From: Whitmania pigra
Lineage: Eukaryota > Annelida > Clitellata > Hirudinida > Haemopidae
NCBI GenBank assembly: GCA_021613335.1
Contig: JAJTWR010000344.1
Coordinates: 473,448 to 537,447 of the forward strand
Direction of reading: 5' to 3'
DNA length: 64,000 nt
The notes beneath the pieces were generated by a model. That model made no database searches and was not told the origin of the DNA. It saw only the letters and a list, made by a program, of their open reading frames with translations. Both the position numbers and the translations under genes were made by a program. Shown here in pieces: positions 34,600 to 46,800 of this stretch; positions within the stretch are counted from its first letter, which is position 1; every line of letters starts with the position of its first letter.

Positions 34600-35790
34600 C
34601 AATGTTTTTATTTTGCAGACGATCTTAAAACCGCCATCGCATCTCTTTCATGGAAGACTTTTTGTTCTGCAAGTCGATGAAGAACCGGTTCACAACCGGT
34701 GAAGAACTTTTCCGTGTATTTGATGCATTTTTGGAAGAATCAGGACTGGCCTGGACACAATGTGTTGGAGTGTGCAAGGACGGCGATGACTGATCGTAAG
34801 TCTGGTTTAGTCGCGCGAGTGAAACAAGCAACGCCTCACATAGTATCAACCCACTGCGTGATTCACCGCGAGGCCTTGGCGGCAAAGAACATGAATGAAG
34901 ATCTTGCTGACGCGTTTTCCACATGTATTAAAATTGTTAACTTCGTCAAAGCCAGGCCGCTCAATTACCATTTGTTTGAAGTCCGGTGGCTATCACGCGG
35001 TCGCGTTGTTCAGCATGTTCATGAATTACGAGACTAGCTGCTCATTTTTCTAAACCAGCGTAACGAACCGATGGCACACTTCTTTACAGACGAGACATGG
35101 GTTGCCAGATTAGCTTATCTTGCAGACATTTTTAACATTTTGAAGAGTTTAAATCTGTTATTCCAAGGACCTGACACAAACGTTCTGAAAACGCATGACA
35201 AAGTCGATACCTTCCAGAAGAAACTTCGCATATGGAGGGGAAGATGAGGAAAATGCACCTATGATATATTTTCATTGTTGGCTGACTTTCTTACAGTGAA
35301 CAATATTTCGACAGGCGTCATTGCAGGCACCATTTTGAACCACCTACAGCAGCTGTCGCATTACTTTCATCAGTATTTCGGCGGTGACGATGTCAGCGCA
35401 TTCGATTGGATTCGAAATCCATTTGAATGCGAACAAGAACAATTGGCCGAATTGAACGTCAGACAGGGCACTGCGCTCGCAGTTCAGCAGACTGCCACTG
35501 TTGTTGTTCTGGCTAGCATGTTTCCAGTTGTACTCGCTGCTGTCAGTCAAAGCTATCAATGTCCTGCTACCATTTTCTACGACGTACTTGTGTGAAACTG
35601 CATTCTCTGCTGTTACTGCGATAAAGACCAAGTACAGGTCCAATGAATTACGACTTCACAGTATTGCAAAAATTACAACTTGACCTCCAGCGCACATTTA
35701 ACCTCATAATGCACTTTTGTCGTTCAACGCGATTTAACCCTTCTTGTTCTGAAAGGGCCCATTTTGATTTTCGTGCAGGGGCCTGCCATC
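34600..35790 (+). mobile_element. hAT transposase pseudogene (ZBED5/SCAND3-like)
   Basis: The plus strand reads CARTAMTDRKSGLVARVKQA, THCVIHREALAAKNMNEDLA, IVNFVKARPLNYHLFEVRWL followed by SRGRVVQHVHELRD, then WVARLAYLADIFNILKSLN, DWIRNPFE and TYLCETAFSAVTAIKTKYRS. The order matches the hAT domain through the C-terminal dimerisation region. At least three frameshifts or stops break it. The region looks less AT-rich than its surroundings, which suggests a fairly recent arrival. No terminal repeats were found. Confidence 0.8.
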
Positions 35791-35859
35791 GGAAGTCACT
35801 GACTGTATATACATTAGGGTTGAAAAATTATATAAACATAAGATCATTAGTGAAATAAG

Positions 35860-36359
35860 TCAAACAATTTTATTTCAATTCGATACTTCAACAGAGTCAA
35901 TGTCAAATTACGACATCGCAAATAGCAAGATTAATTAAAGATTGGATCAATAATGAAACAAGTCAAGCATTTCATTTCATCAGTAACACAGCTTTCTTAA
36001 GAGGTCGATCAACATAGCTAGCAACTAGAGCAACTGCATCACCATCAATAGTTCAAAATTCAAAGTTCAATGTAGTATATGTGCACAAAGATGGTGGAAA
36101 AGAAGGTTGTGAAAGAGATAAAAAAAGAACTTTATAGAATATTATTTTTATGCCAAAAACCCATCCCCACTACTTTGTACAGAATGCTCCAGCAAGAAAC
36201 ATTACAAACATTTATTCATAAAGATGAAGGTCATAGGTTTTTTTGAAAATGCTTTTAATGTGATTAAATCACATCTCCATAGCAACAGCACTGCAGTTAC
36301 CACAAAAGATGAAACACTATGGATTATTATTGAGAAAAGCAGTTTCAATCAAACAAAAA
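35860..36359. other. Interval 3' of CYB5R with no recognised gene
   Basis: Lies downstream of the reductase stop codon (minus strand) and beyond the hAT pseudogene. It probably includes the reductase 3' UTR. No repeat family was identified. Confidence 0.4.
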
Positions 36360-39300
36360 TCAAAAAACAAATCTATGTTCTGGAGCATAGCCCAGCTTAT
36401 CCAATGTGGGTATACAAGCATATTGAATCATTGGTGGAGGACCACACATAGTTACAAGGACATCATTGGCTGGTGGACAAAGGTGGACCAAAATCATTTC
36501 TGCATTTATAAACCCTGAGCTGTATTTCCATCCTGAATTATACAAATAAGCTTTATTTTTCATTTAATGAACTTGAGTAACTAAGTAAACAAATTTATTT
36601 ACCTGGATGAGGTCTATCAAGTGTATACCAGACATGGAAATCTGCATGACTTTGGCTGAGATTATCCAATTCTTCTCTTAGCAATATGTCATCCTCTGTC
36701 TGATTTGCATATATCAACCAAACATTAGTTCCATCACCTTTATCCTTGAGTATATGCTTAATTATTTGGTACATAGGAGTTATTCCTGAACCACCAGCTA
36801 TCATGCATACATTCTTATACATATATATTTTGGCAGGCAGCATCTTCTTTGGCTGAATTTTGAAAGTACCTGTCATAATAATGTAATGATATTAAGAGAT
36901 AAATGTTTAGTTTAGGTAATCATTATATTGTAATATCACATTCAGAATTTTTTAATGTTATCAGCCCACAATTGTTACTATAGTGCCTGCTATTGATGTT
37001 CTTGATTAGTCAACTTTTTCAAAACAAAAAAATATTTTATCAACTCTGAATATAAGGTTATTGGTCCAATAGATCTCAGTTTGCGGATTACAAAATAAAA
37101 ATAAATAGTAATTTCTTATTTCAGAATGTTTAGTTAAATCAGGAAAACTACCAAAATTAATATAAACTAGCCAACTGAATTACCATTTCCATCATAAACC
37201 AATAATCCATTAGGTCCTCTCACATCAATAGTATCTCCAATTTTAAGATTTTCCAGATACTGTGTCATTTTCCCACCATCAGGAAACTTTGGATGCACAT
37301 TCTTGAAATATATCTGAAAACATATATGTTTTGTATCTGCATTTTGAATTTAGCAACAATGTTAGAATTTAAAAATGCCCAAAAATATTTAGATATTGTA
37401 AAAAAAATGTCTTCTGCTATTGTTAAATTTGAATAATTTATTTTTATATTATTTTTTTTATTCATTTCTTGAGGTCATCATAAACAAAAATTCAAGTTGT
37501 ATACTTTATGTATTATATAATAATACCAGTAAATGTGAAAATAAAAAAGTTGGATAGATTCTTCCAAGTCTCCGTATTGAAATAACCCGGGAGTCCACAA
37601 ATAAGCAAGTTAACTAATAAGTTTATTAGAGCAAGTATTCAGTTAACTTAACTGAATAACAGAAGTTAAGTGTTTAAGAATTTGAGGTACTTAAGGACGC
37701 AAATGGATATTTGGGCTTCTAAGTTGTCTGGAGTCTCGCTGATTGTCAGGTGATTAGCGAGAACATTTTCTATAGCAATAATAGCGAGACTACATGCATG
37801 CAACAAGCTGGTATTTGGAAGGAGTAAAAAACTGGGAAAAAAGGAAAAGCAAAGGAATCCAGAAACAAGGACAGCTTGCTTTTCATTTTTCTTCTGAATC
37901 GCACAAGGCAACCCTTGCTGACTATTGTCATTACATGATGAAGCATGGACACGTTGACATTTTGTTAGACAAAAACAAACGTAAAATGATGATAGAAAAC
38001 GAAAGAATTTTAGCATATAACACTGAAGTTGTTAAAATATTGGCAGATGTAGTTCACACAATTCAACTCCAGATAGTTCGAGGAAAGACATGTTGATTAT
38101 TGTAATCTGTTTCGTCAATCAGGAAAGAATTGCAAATGAAAGACTCTTGCAAATAACCGAAACAACTGACAAGACTGGCGCTGGGATAGGAAAGAGTATA
38201 GTCAGTTGCTTGCAACGCAATACCATTGATACTGACAACCTTTCTTTTTAATTGTATGATTTTGCTGCTTCAATGTTGGGAGTTTAAAGGAGCTCAACAG
38301 AAAGAATCTGAGTTGGTTGGCCATTTTGTACCACATGATCCTTGTCAAGCACACAGAACAAATATCGCAGTTGAACATTGTTGCCGTGCCAGTATGATCA
38401 TTTCCGATATGTTTAATATTTTAGAAGAATTATACGTGTTTTTCACATCTAGTAACAAGCGATATCTACCGTTAAAAGAAAAATTTAAGGAAATAGAGAA
38501 CTCTTTACAACTGCGCAATTTGTTACTTACTAGATGGACCTCAAAAGCTGAATCTTTGAAAGCTATGAACATCTCCTTAGAAGCCATTGCAGAAGTACTT
38601 TATGAAATTTTGTATCAAAAGTGTGAATCAACGACTAAATCTAATGCTATAGGCTTACACAAACGTATCATGAGTTTTTTCCTGTTATGTTTATGAAGAT
38701 GTACTGTACAAAGTAAAAGTGTTAACTGAATCTTTGAAAGCAAGTGATCTGAATGTTATTGATGCCATAGAAAACATAAACGCGACCATTAAGACCTTAG
38801 AATTATTCAACAGTAAAACAGAGATGACGCAATTAATCCAGGTTGGAAAACAATTTTCATCCAAATTACACATAAATGAGGAAGATTATTTTAAGTGACA
38901 TCACAGACATAGAATGGCACCGTTGCGATTTAATGACAAAGCTGAATCTCAAGCAACATTTACAATTGAGACATTCTTTAGGCGGGAGTTCAAGGAAGTT
39001 CTCGATACACTAATAAACTTTTTGAAGTCGAACATGTTGTGCGTAAATAGTTTAAAGCCTCTATTTATAATATTCAAGACACCATTTTCCAAAAATAACT
39101 TGACAATCAGAAATATTGAAAACGCCCTGCAACTGTTTCCACCAAAAAGCTAAAATGGATGCCAACAGTTTGCAGGCTGAGATGAAAATGTTATTTGAAT
39201 TTTGCTTAGAGGCACAAACAATGGCTGATATCTTGATGGCTGCAAATGAACATAAATTCTCAAGCAGGCATTTAAGGTCTGTTGCAACACACTAATAGGT

Positions 39301-41541
39301 TGAATTGGAAGATATTAATTTAATATCAGTAAAATTTTAGTGAAACATTAATGTTATTAAGTATTGATAATGAAAATCATAATTACTGTGAATATTTGTA
39401 AGTAAAATATAAGTGGGTAAGCAGATATGGTAAACAGACAACCAATCAGAACACAGTTGCATCGATTTGTGTTTATGGATCTTCTTAATTCAGTGTGTTG
39501 TATGTGTAACAGATTTATTATAACCATTAATAGTTATTTTGACATTAACTTATTTCTGCAAGATGAGTACAAAAGAAAAAGCTGTTCTATTGAATATAAG
39601 AAAGGAATCATGATGACTCATTGGACAAGAATCTTATAACTTTCTGCAAAGAAAATAAGTTGGACATCAAAAAAATCCTCAAACGGCAAAAGGTATGAAT
39701 CAGAAATCTGTGAAGCCTAACCTGCAAGAGGTTGTGAGTTGGGTTAAGAATTCAGTGTGTAAAATGACTGAAAGTTGTGTTGCAAATGTGGCAGAGTATA
39801 TGAACAAGTTCTCTCGCTAAACATAAGAGATTGAAACCAATGGCTTTATGGGAAATGGATTCGCAAGTTCAGACAGGAATTCGGAGTTTGGAGATTTATA
39901 ATGATAGATCGGCATGAATGGATACGACTGAGTTTGACTAATTTTTTCAAAAATAATTTAAGGGTTTTCTAACATTCTTGTTAGAATATTACTTCTATTA
40001 ATAAATGATTAGAACCATGCTCCTTGCTTCTCGTAGCATAATAATTTGTATAACACGAAAAAATGGGCTGGTGGATTGTTGATTATGAAAATATAAGACA
40101 CCCCCAGAAAATAAGCCCTAGCAAGTCTTTTGGAGCAAAAATTAATATAAGGCACCATCTTATTTTTGGGGAAACACAGTAGTAACCAACAATCTCATAG
40201 AACTTCTTCACGACAGAACTACCGACCATATTTAAAGAAACTACTTTTTCAAAGCAGAGTTGGGACAAAATTTATGTATGACCATTTATCCTGGGCAGGA
40301 TTTTTGGTCAAATTTACATAACATAAATTATTTCCTTTTATGTACTCTGCAAAAATGGTTGTAAACAAATTCCATAACATTGTACCATGTTCTGGAATTT
40401 ACTTTCTAGATTTTTCTCTTAAACATAAAACTTAACAATCAGAATTAGTCATTAGTAACTAGTTTAAAGTGAAATAGTAAATGATGTAAAAGACCTAAAT
40501 GCAGTGAACAAAATCCCAGAAGCAAAATGCAAGAGGACAGACTGTAATGCCTAGATGGAAAGCTATTGTTGTCAAACAGGTCTTCTCAAAAGTGAGTGAG
40601 GGTAAAGATCCTTCATTAAAGTATTGGTGAGTCTACAAGCTAATTGACAAATTGACATGAAGAAATGCAGGTCAATATTAGGAAACCATAATGCTTCCAA
40701 TGGTAAGAATAGTATACCAACATATCTTTTAATATAAGATAAATTAGTTTCTTTTGTCAGTACTTATGCAACCAAATACTTCCAATTTCACATTTAATTA
40801 TTCAATTGCCACTTTAAACTATTGCATTTTCATACTATCATGCATGATGATGGCTTTAGAGGTCAGAAATGACCAATCAGTTAATAAAAACTACAAATAG
40901 AAATTTAGTGATAATTTTTTTTACATACTTAAAATAGTTCAGGTGGATGGTTAAAAAATCAATCTCCTAAATTGAGGAGCTTAATCTAACAAAACAAACG
41001 AATGCAAAAGATATACAAGATATTCATTAAAAAAAAACAATCATGCCAGAAAGTGATCTTTAAACAATACCTTTACGAGCAATTCCATGAAACCCAAATC
41101 ATCATCACTAGAAATGGGAGTGTAAGGTCTAATAATGAGAGACCCATTAATAGTTGCCGATATGAAAACATGTTGACCTATTTCAACATAATTTGACCTA
41201 AGTTAACCAAGAAATAATTTTAAACCACTAAATCAGAGCATCTTACCTGTAGGAAGTCCCAAAACGTGATTCTTGGAAGGTAGTTCAAATCTAAAAATCC
41301 TTGTATCGTGGTTCAAGACCTGAAATACCATACCTATTGAAAATGACACCTTCGCCATAATTAATTTTAATAGTACCTCCTTCTTCAACAGTTTGAGAGA
41401 ATATTTCGCATCTTTGTCGACCAATGTTTTCGGAACAGTTTTTCTCAATAGTCGTTTCGTTAAAGCCACCGTGCCTAGAATCACAAGGATTCCACTTACC
41501 ACAGACAGAATGAACTGAAAGAAACGTGTCCAAAACTTCAT
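36360..41541 (-). CDS. CYB5R: NADH-cytochrome b5 reductase, complete, 6 exons, 304 residues
   Basis: FAD enzyme that passes electrons from NADH to cytochrome b5, for fatty-acid desaturation, sterol synthesis and haem-protein reduction. Exons: 41541-41377 (ATG 41541-41539), 41319-41247, 41177-41071, 37313-37184, 36869-36603, 36532-36360. They total 915 nt with unbroken phase. Features in order: an N-terminal hydrophobic anchor (about residues 7-26, [14 protein letters not shown]), [20 protein letters not shown], the flavin motif RPYTPIS followed by [24 protein letters not shown], the NADH-binding loop [15 protein letters not shown]-type [25 protein letters not shown], and the family C-terminus RFVF. 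Length matches animal CYB5R proteins (about 300). Which vertebrate paralogue it equals cannot be told. Intron 1 is only 57 nt; intron 3 is 3.8 kb and full of transposon remains. Confidence 0.95.
37690..39300 (+). mobile_element. hAT-type transposase pseudogene (ZMYM/52-kDa-repressor-like) in a reductase intron
   Basis: The plus strand has [40 protein letters not shown], a break, then [40 protein letters not shown] and [20 protein letters not shown], and further on [17 protein letters not shown]. These resemble the RNase-H-like core of domesticated and wild hAT transposases. Multiple stops show decay. Confidence 0.65.
39430..40195 (+). mobile_element. Probable pogo-like DNA transposon remnant with a conserved terminal motif
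   Basis: [14 protein letters not shown] near 39575 recalls a CENP-B-type DNA-binding start. The right side (40096-40188) has AAGACACCCCCAGAAAATAA and CATCTTATTTTTGGGGAAAC with ACAGTA, partly inverted relative to each other, as at the end of a common animal DNA-element family. Assignment is tentative. Confidence 0.4.
40860..41000. repeat. Dispersed repeat shared with the flanks of the hAT copy at 15412
   Basis: CAGTTAATAAAAACTAC, then a GTGGATGGTTAAAAAATCAA block and TCTAACAAAAC, matches 16824-16950. There the same sequence is interrupted by the hAT insertion after CAGTTAG. Confidence 0.6.
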
Positions 41542-42088
41542 AGCGCCGAATATTCGATATTCATAGATCTCAAAAAGGAAAGAAAAAACTAAAAATTACC
41601 GTCGAATCAAGAGGCATTCTTTTCAATGCGAAGGAGTCAGTTGTGCCAAAATTTGCGAGCCCAATGCAACCAACAAACAAACTATATAAAAAAAAACAAT
41701 TGCTACTCATTAAACGCGCAAATTCGTAATTTGAAAAAATGTCCAGCCCAATACCCTCCAAAGATATGCAGTGCCTCAGACTAAATAATAAAGTGGTTAT
41801 CAAGTTAAGCGGCATTGTCTAGTCTATTACAAAATTTAAGATGGCTATTCAACCAATTGTTTTATTTAAACAAAATTATCTATTTAAATAATCTAAAAAA
41901 GTAATTTTAAGTAAAAAATTGATTCATTTAACTTTTTGACCTAGTCGTGAGATTGCTGGCTGACGCTATGGGGTGGTGACGGGCTGATGCTTAAAGCCCC
42001 TGATATGTGACCTGCATTTGCAGCCAGCAGCTCGATTAAATACTAGCTGTTCGACATGGCGTTCGTCGGGTTGAAGCAGATTATTTTA
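41542..42088. other. Upstream region of CYB5R
   Basis: Sequence immediately 5' of the reductase start codon should hold its promoter. An open frame on the minus strand at 41815-41570 ends in a stop before the start codon and has no family similarity. A possible donor (GACG then GTAATT) could end a leader exon near 41602. No known motif was identified. Confidence 0.35.
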
Positions 42089-42850
42089 TGTGACAATTCC
42101 TTTTATATATATTATTGTAGGATTTAAAAAAATTAGGATTTTTCATTCATTTTCTGTGTTTATTTGTTGGCCAGAGTTTAATTTAACTGAAGTATGTGGT
42201 CTTCAACAGAATTAGGCTAACACTTGACTTTATTCGCTCGTGCGATCGGTATCACTCATGAACGGATTGACGACGATAATCAAGTATCACCGCGGTAAAC
42301 CATTACACCAAAACAAAAGATCCTTCGATGTTGTCTTTTGCAACATTATAATCTCGTCTTTCCTTGTGTCCAGGTCCTCGTGGAATTTATGTTTCTTACC
42401 TCAAACCACTTCTCATTTATTTATTTATTTGATTAAAGTAATCAAGAAAAACAGAACAGTAAACGCAACTAATTTATTTGTCAAAATACTAGTTAACTAG
42501 CATACTAATCAACTAATGCACAGCTATAAGGACTAGATGGAACAAAAGAAAATTCCCGCTCTTAGCTCCTATAGCTGCATAGACTGGTTAGCGCAACTGG
42601 TATCACAACACCTCTCCTTCCTACATGTCGACGAGGTACTTCTTCCATCTCAAGTCTCCTTGGAGGTCGATGAGTCCTTATGGGTCTTCCTTGTGACTCT
42701 GGCTGCTCCGTCGGAATGACATGCACTTCTTCGTTCTGTGGTGCATCAGGTTGCTCCGGGTTATTTGCGTTCTCAGGTTATTTGCTATTTTCGGTGCCAA
42801 CTGTATTCAGGCAATACATCGGAAGGCCATGCATCTCTATATGAAATGAG
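42089..42850 (-). mobile_element. 3' fragment of a Ty3/gypsy LTR retrotransposon: pol end, polypurine tract, LTR
   Basis: On the minus strand, 42850-42625 encodes a basic, proline-rich pol end (VIPTEQPESQGRPIRTHRPP then RRLEMEEVPRR). A purine tract AGGAAGGAGAGG (42622-42611) directly precedes TGTTGTGATACC, the LTR start. The LTR runs to 42089 and ends TTGTCACA, with AATAAA inside. The order pol end, PPT, 3' LTR is canonical. The 5' remainder is missing. It lies between the divergent reductase and dynein genes. Confidence 0.7.
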
Positions 42851-42859
42851 CGTATTTCA

Positions 42860-43740
42860 GATTTTATATAGAAACTTGTAAAACAACAACATGTTTAACA
42901 TTTTAATTTTTTAATCATTCTTTGAACACTTTTATAATTTACATAAGAATCAGTTTTAGCAAACTTTTTACTTGAACAACTGAATAAAGATTTACATAAT
43001 AGAAAATTAAGTTCATTATCAAAATCGCGATAGTTTAAATTAGATGTGATTAAATCATTTTCACTTAAACACTTTGCTGTAATCTTTTCAAAAATTAAAA
43101 TATGGTTTTTTGAAAGTTATAACTGCATTCATCAATGAATTTGCATGCTAGTATGGCATTAGTTTAAAACGTTGAATTCAGCAGAAAATTACACTGTTAG
43201 GAAGTTTCATATCTAAACATTCATTTTGTACCCCGGCTAAAAAGGTGACCCCGGTCGATTCCTAGCCACAGCCATCTCCAAGGCAATATTTAGAATGGAT
43301 TTTACCAAACTTCCCTTCCCGGATTAATTAAAAATAAAAATTTAAGTGTAAATCTTCAAAATAATTTCTAAACAAGATATATGTAGGACAAGTAAATCAA
43401 ATAAAAAAATTAAAAGTAATTAATTATGTTTTACATAAATTATTTCTATTGTTCTTGCTACATGATACAACACGCACATTTTTATCATAATGTTGTTAAT
43501 ATGCATCATATTTATGTCGATTATTGCTATTATGTTTATTAGTTATAAAAAAATAATTATTTAAAATGATTAAATTACTTATAATAAAAAATTTATAGGA
43601 TATTATCAGAAACTTAATAACATACTATTATTATAATTACTATCAGTAATATAAATACAAATAATTTCTTAATAAAAATAATTCTACGTCCTATATCTAT
43701 ATCAATCAATTTAAATAAATTTACGTTTGCTTTTGTTCTC
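42860..43740. other. Upstream region of DYNC2H1, AT-rich
   Basis: No gene was recognised. A short stretch at 43227-43270 (CCCCGGCTAAAAAGGTGACC, CGGTCGATTCCTA) resembles the tail of SINE family 2 in plus orientation. The rest is AT-rich with no clear motif. Confidence 0.4.
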
Positions 43741-43877
43741 TAAATTGGACGCATTGCATTGTGTACCTTAGTAACAAGCTGATCCTGATCATTGCTAAGG
43801 TGAGTGTTAAAGAAATAGGTTTATAGTTTAGCTATTTGTAAATATATTTTTGATAAGGACTTTTATTAATTTTTCAG
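43741..43877 (+). promoter_or_regulatory. Probable 5' UTR exon end and 78-nt leader intron of DYNC2H1
   Basis: A strong donor (AAG then GTGAGT) sits at 43799/43800, and a pyrimidine-rich acceptor TTTTTCAG ends at 43877, directly before the start codon. This suggests a noncoding first exon ending at 43799 and a 78-nt intron. The transcription start cannot be placed. I saw no ATG in the same frame in the part of the putative leader I read back from the start codon. Confidence 0.55.
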
Positions 43878-46800
43878 ATGAATTCAAATGATATTCGGAA
43901 AGAATACTTATTCAAAATATGTTCAAACTTTTTTAGAGGTTTTACTGTTGATAAGCTGTTCATAGAGCACAACGACAATCAAATATTGAATGCATTTTTA
44001 AATGAAGCAAGCTTTTTGGCATTGGTAATATTGAAAAATGGGGACAAATTATCTTTCAAAAGTAATGTAAGTTGTGAACCATCTTCTGCCGACAATGCAT
44101 TAATTAATGCATATTGATATATTGCGATTAATAGGTGAAATCGTTGACAAAGCAAGACAATACTAGATCTCTTGTTTTTTGCAAAACGAGACCAGAAAAA
44201 ATAGATGAGAGTAATGTGGAAAATGCCATTTTGGTTCTCTCTGTTACTGATACACCTGCAGAAACTGTATACAATGCCCTCAATCAGTTATATGTACCTC
44301 TTTTGGAAGCACAACATTCTGAAGTTGGCCGGCAAATGCAAGCTCTCGTTGAAGAGCTTGGAGGATCTCAGGAAAATCCTATATAAGCAAGTTTTTAGAT
44401 AGATCCAGAAATAATTTGGCATATTTGATTAAAATGAAATTTTGTAAACTGATGCCAATCTTTCTTAAAGACACATAATTATGATTCAGGAAAAAGTTCG
44501 GTATTAGAGGAACTGGAATATTGGGAAAAGATTGCAAACTCAAATAGTAATTTGGATGCCAAACGAGCTAAGGTTTTATACTGATATAATGGGGATTTTG
44601 TGATGGATAATTAAAGATTAGATTAGGATGACAATAGTAAACTTGTTATTAACTACAGATATTTTATGAAATACTTGCTCCATTGGCAAATTATTTTCAA
44701 AATTTGAATGGTGTTTCAATGAATGATCTTTTGGACATTTCTGAGAAGACAAAAGATGTTCTGGATGATTTGTGGAGAATCACTGAAGTACAGTTTTATC
44801 CTGAAGATAGAATGAAGAACATGCTCACAATAGTTGGTGAGTAGTTGAGTTAAACGATAACTTTTTAATGAGAACAAATCAATGTTAGTTTTAAATAAAT
44901 TACTTAGCACAAGAGTTCCAAGATGCCATTCAGTACACATTGAGATCATCAGATTTATGGAATGAAAACAACTCTGCTTTAGAAGATTTGATTTCAGAAA
45001 CAAAGGATGTTTGTAAAGATTGGATTAAAAATTGTGAAGTCCTCTCTGGTCACTTTTGGAAGACATCAGCTGAAAGACAATGGCACGCAAATGCCTACAT
45101 TCCAAACAATTTGGTAGAACTAATGACTCGACTTGATGAGGTGGGAAAACTATTTGATGAAAACAATAATAACCTTTTTTTAAACTTTTTTTAATTTTTA
45201 AGATTTATAAAGTACTTTTAACAATTGGTAAAACTTCAAACCTTTTAACTCCAATGGAAAAAAATGAGTTGGATTTTGACATGCTTTTAAAAAACCTATC
45301 TGCATCAAAATCATTAGTACTAACCCCAGTAGGCAGTCAGCTATGGAAAGGAGCTCTACTGGAATTTGACAAAAAATTCATTGATGCTGAGAAACTTATT
45401 GTTCAGAAACTGAGACAAAAATTTGTTGCATTGGAGAAGAACCCTCTGCAACTTTTTCTTGAATTTGAAAAATATGCAGATTTGCTTTCAAGGCCCAATG
45501 TGTGTTCTGAGATGCAATTTGAAAGGTTATTAATCTTTAAAACTTTTAAGTCATTGATTGTATTGCATATGCTTTTTAAATTTTAGAGAAAAGCTCTTAA
45601 GTCAGTTTTTGGTACTGATAGAAGAAGAGAAACTTAGCATTAATGACATAAAAAATGACAAAATAATTAACAAGACCAAAAACTACTCAAACCTTGTTTT
45701 AAAATTGATAGAATTACAGAAAATAGAAATGAAGGTTTCTTATATTTCAATTTTTTTTTTCAAATTTTGTTGACATCTGTATGATACTACTTAATTTATG
45801 CTTTTAAGCTGAGCAATGCCTCTAGAGTTAGTGGCATTCTTCTGCAAAACTTAGGCAGATCCAGAGATGTTGACAAACAATTAAATTCACTTATCGAAGA
45901 GGTTAACTCTACTAAACAAGATTTGTTCATGGATTGGTCAAGAGATGCTCAAGAATTTTTCAAGGAAAGGTGCAAAATTTATTAATAATTCATATATTAT
46001 AATTATTACAACATTATTCATTAAAGTGTTTATCACCCGTGATCATTTTTTTTAACTCTCAGTGTCAATTTTTCCAGTTTGAAGATTAAGGGTAAATTGT
46101 TGGAACTCAATTCACAAAATGGCAAACTTGAGGTACTGTTTGGAGAGAAGTTAATAATTTTATTGAGGGAAGTGAGAACTCTCACTTGCATGGGATTTGT
46201 GTTGCCTAAAAATATGCATCAGCAACTGAAAGAAGGGCAAGAATTTTATAAATATGGAATAGTTTTAAAGCAGGTAAATTAAATAACTTATATTAAATAA
46301 ATTAAATTTACATACAGTTCCTAACTGAAATTGATTTGGTGTTATTTGGTAGATAGCCCACTTTTACAATACCGTAGACCAACAAATCATACCTTGCCAG
46401 CAGCCTATGATGTTGGGATCTGCTCTTGCTTTTGAAAAGATGATAAAGTTTCATAGAGGTTGCTCTCTTATTTAATGCATTAATAATATGCTGAAGATTT
46501 ATTTTTTCACATTTCTCAGAGGGCACATCTGAGAAATTATGGTCAAATTCTATTGAGTTGGAGGAGTATGTGAATAAACTAGAGCAAGCTGCTCAGAGAT
46601 TTATGAGAGACATCAAGGACTTAAGAAAAATACACACACTAGTTCACAAGAAGGTGGTTATATCATTATTATTATTAGTAGTAATGATTTAAACATAACC
46701 ATAACTTTTATAATATATAGTATGTGTTTGATTTTTATGGCTTTTTGAAGAATTCTTCATATGTATTAGAACATGAAACTGCAAAAGGAATGAGTTAACT

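Noticed and set aside
38226..38696. 156-residue plus-strand frame as an independent gene
   Set aside because: It is the central part of a broken hAT-type transposase, with related pieces in neighbouring frames.
41570..41815. 81-residue minus-strand frame as an N-terminal extension of the reductase
   Set aside because: It ends in a stop before the reductase start and does not resemble any reductase N-terminus; at most it overlaps a leader exon.
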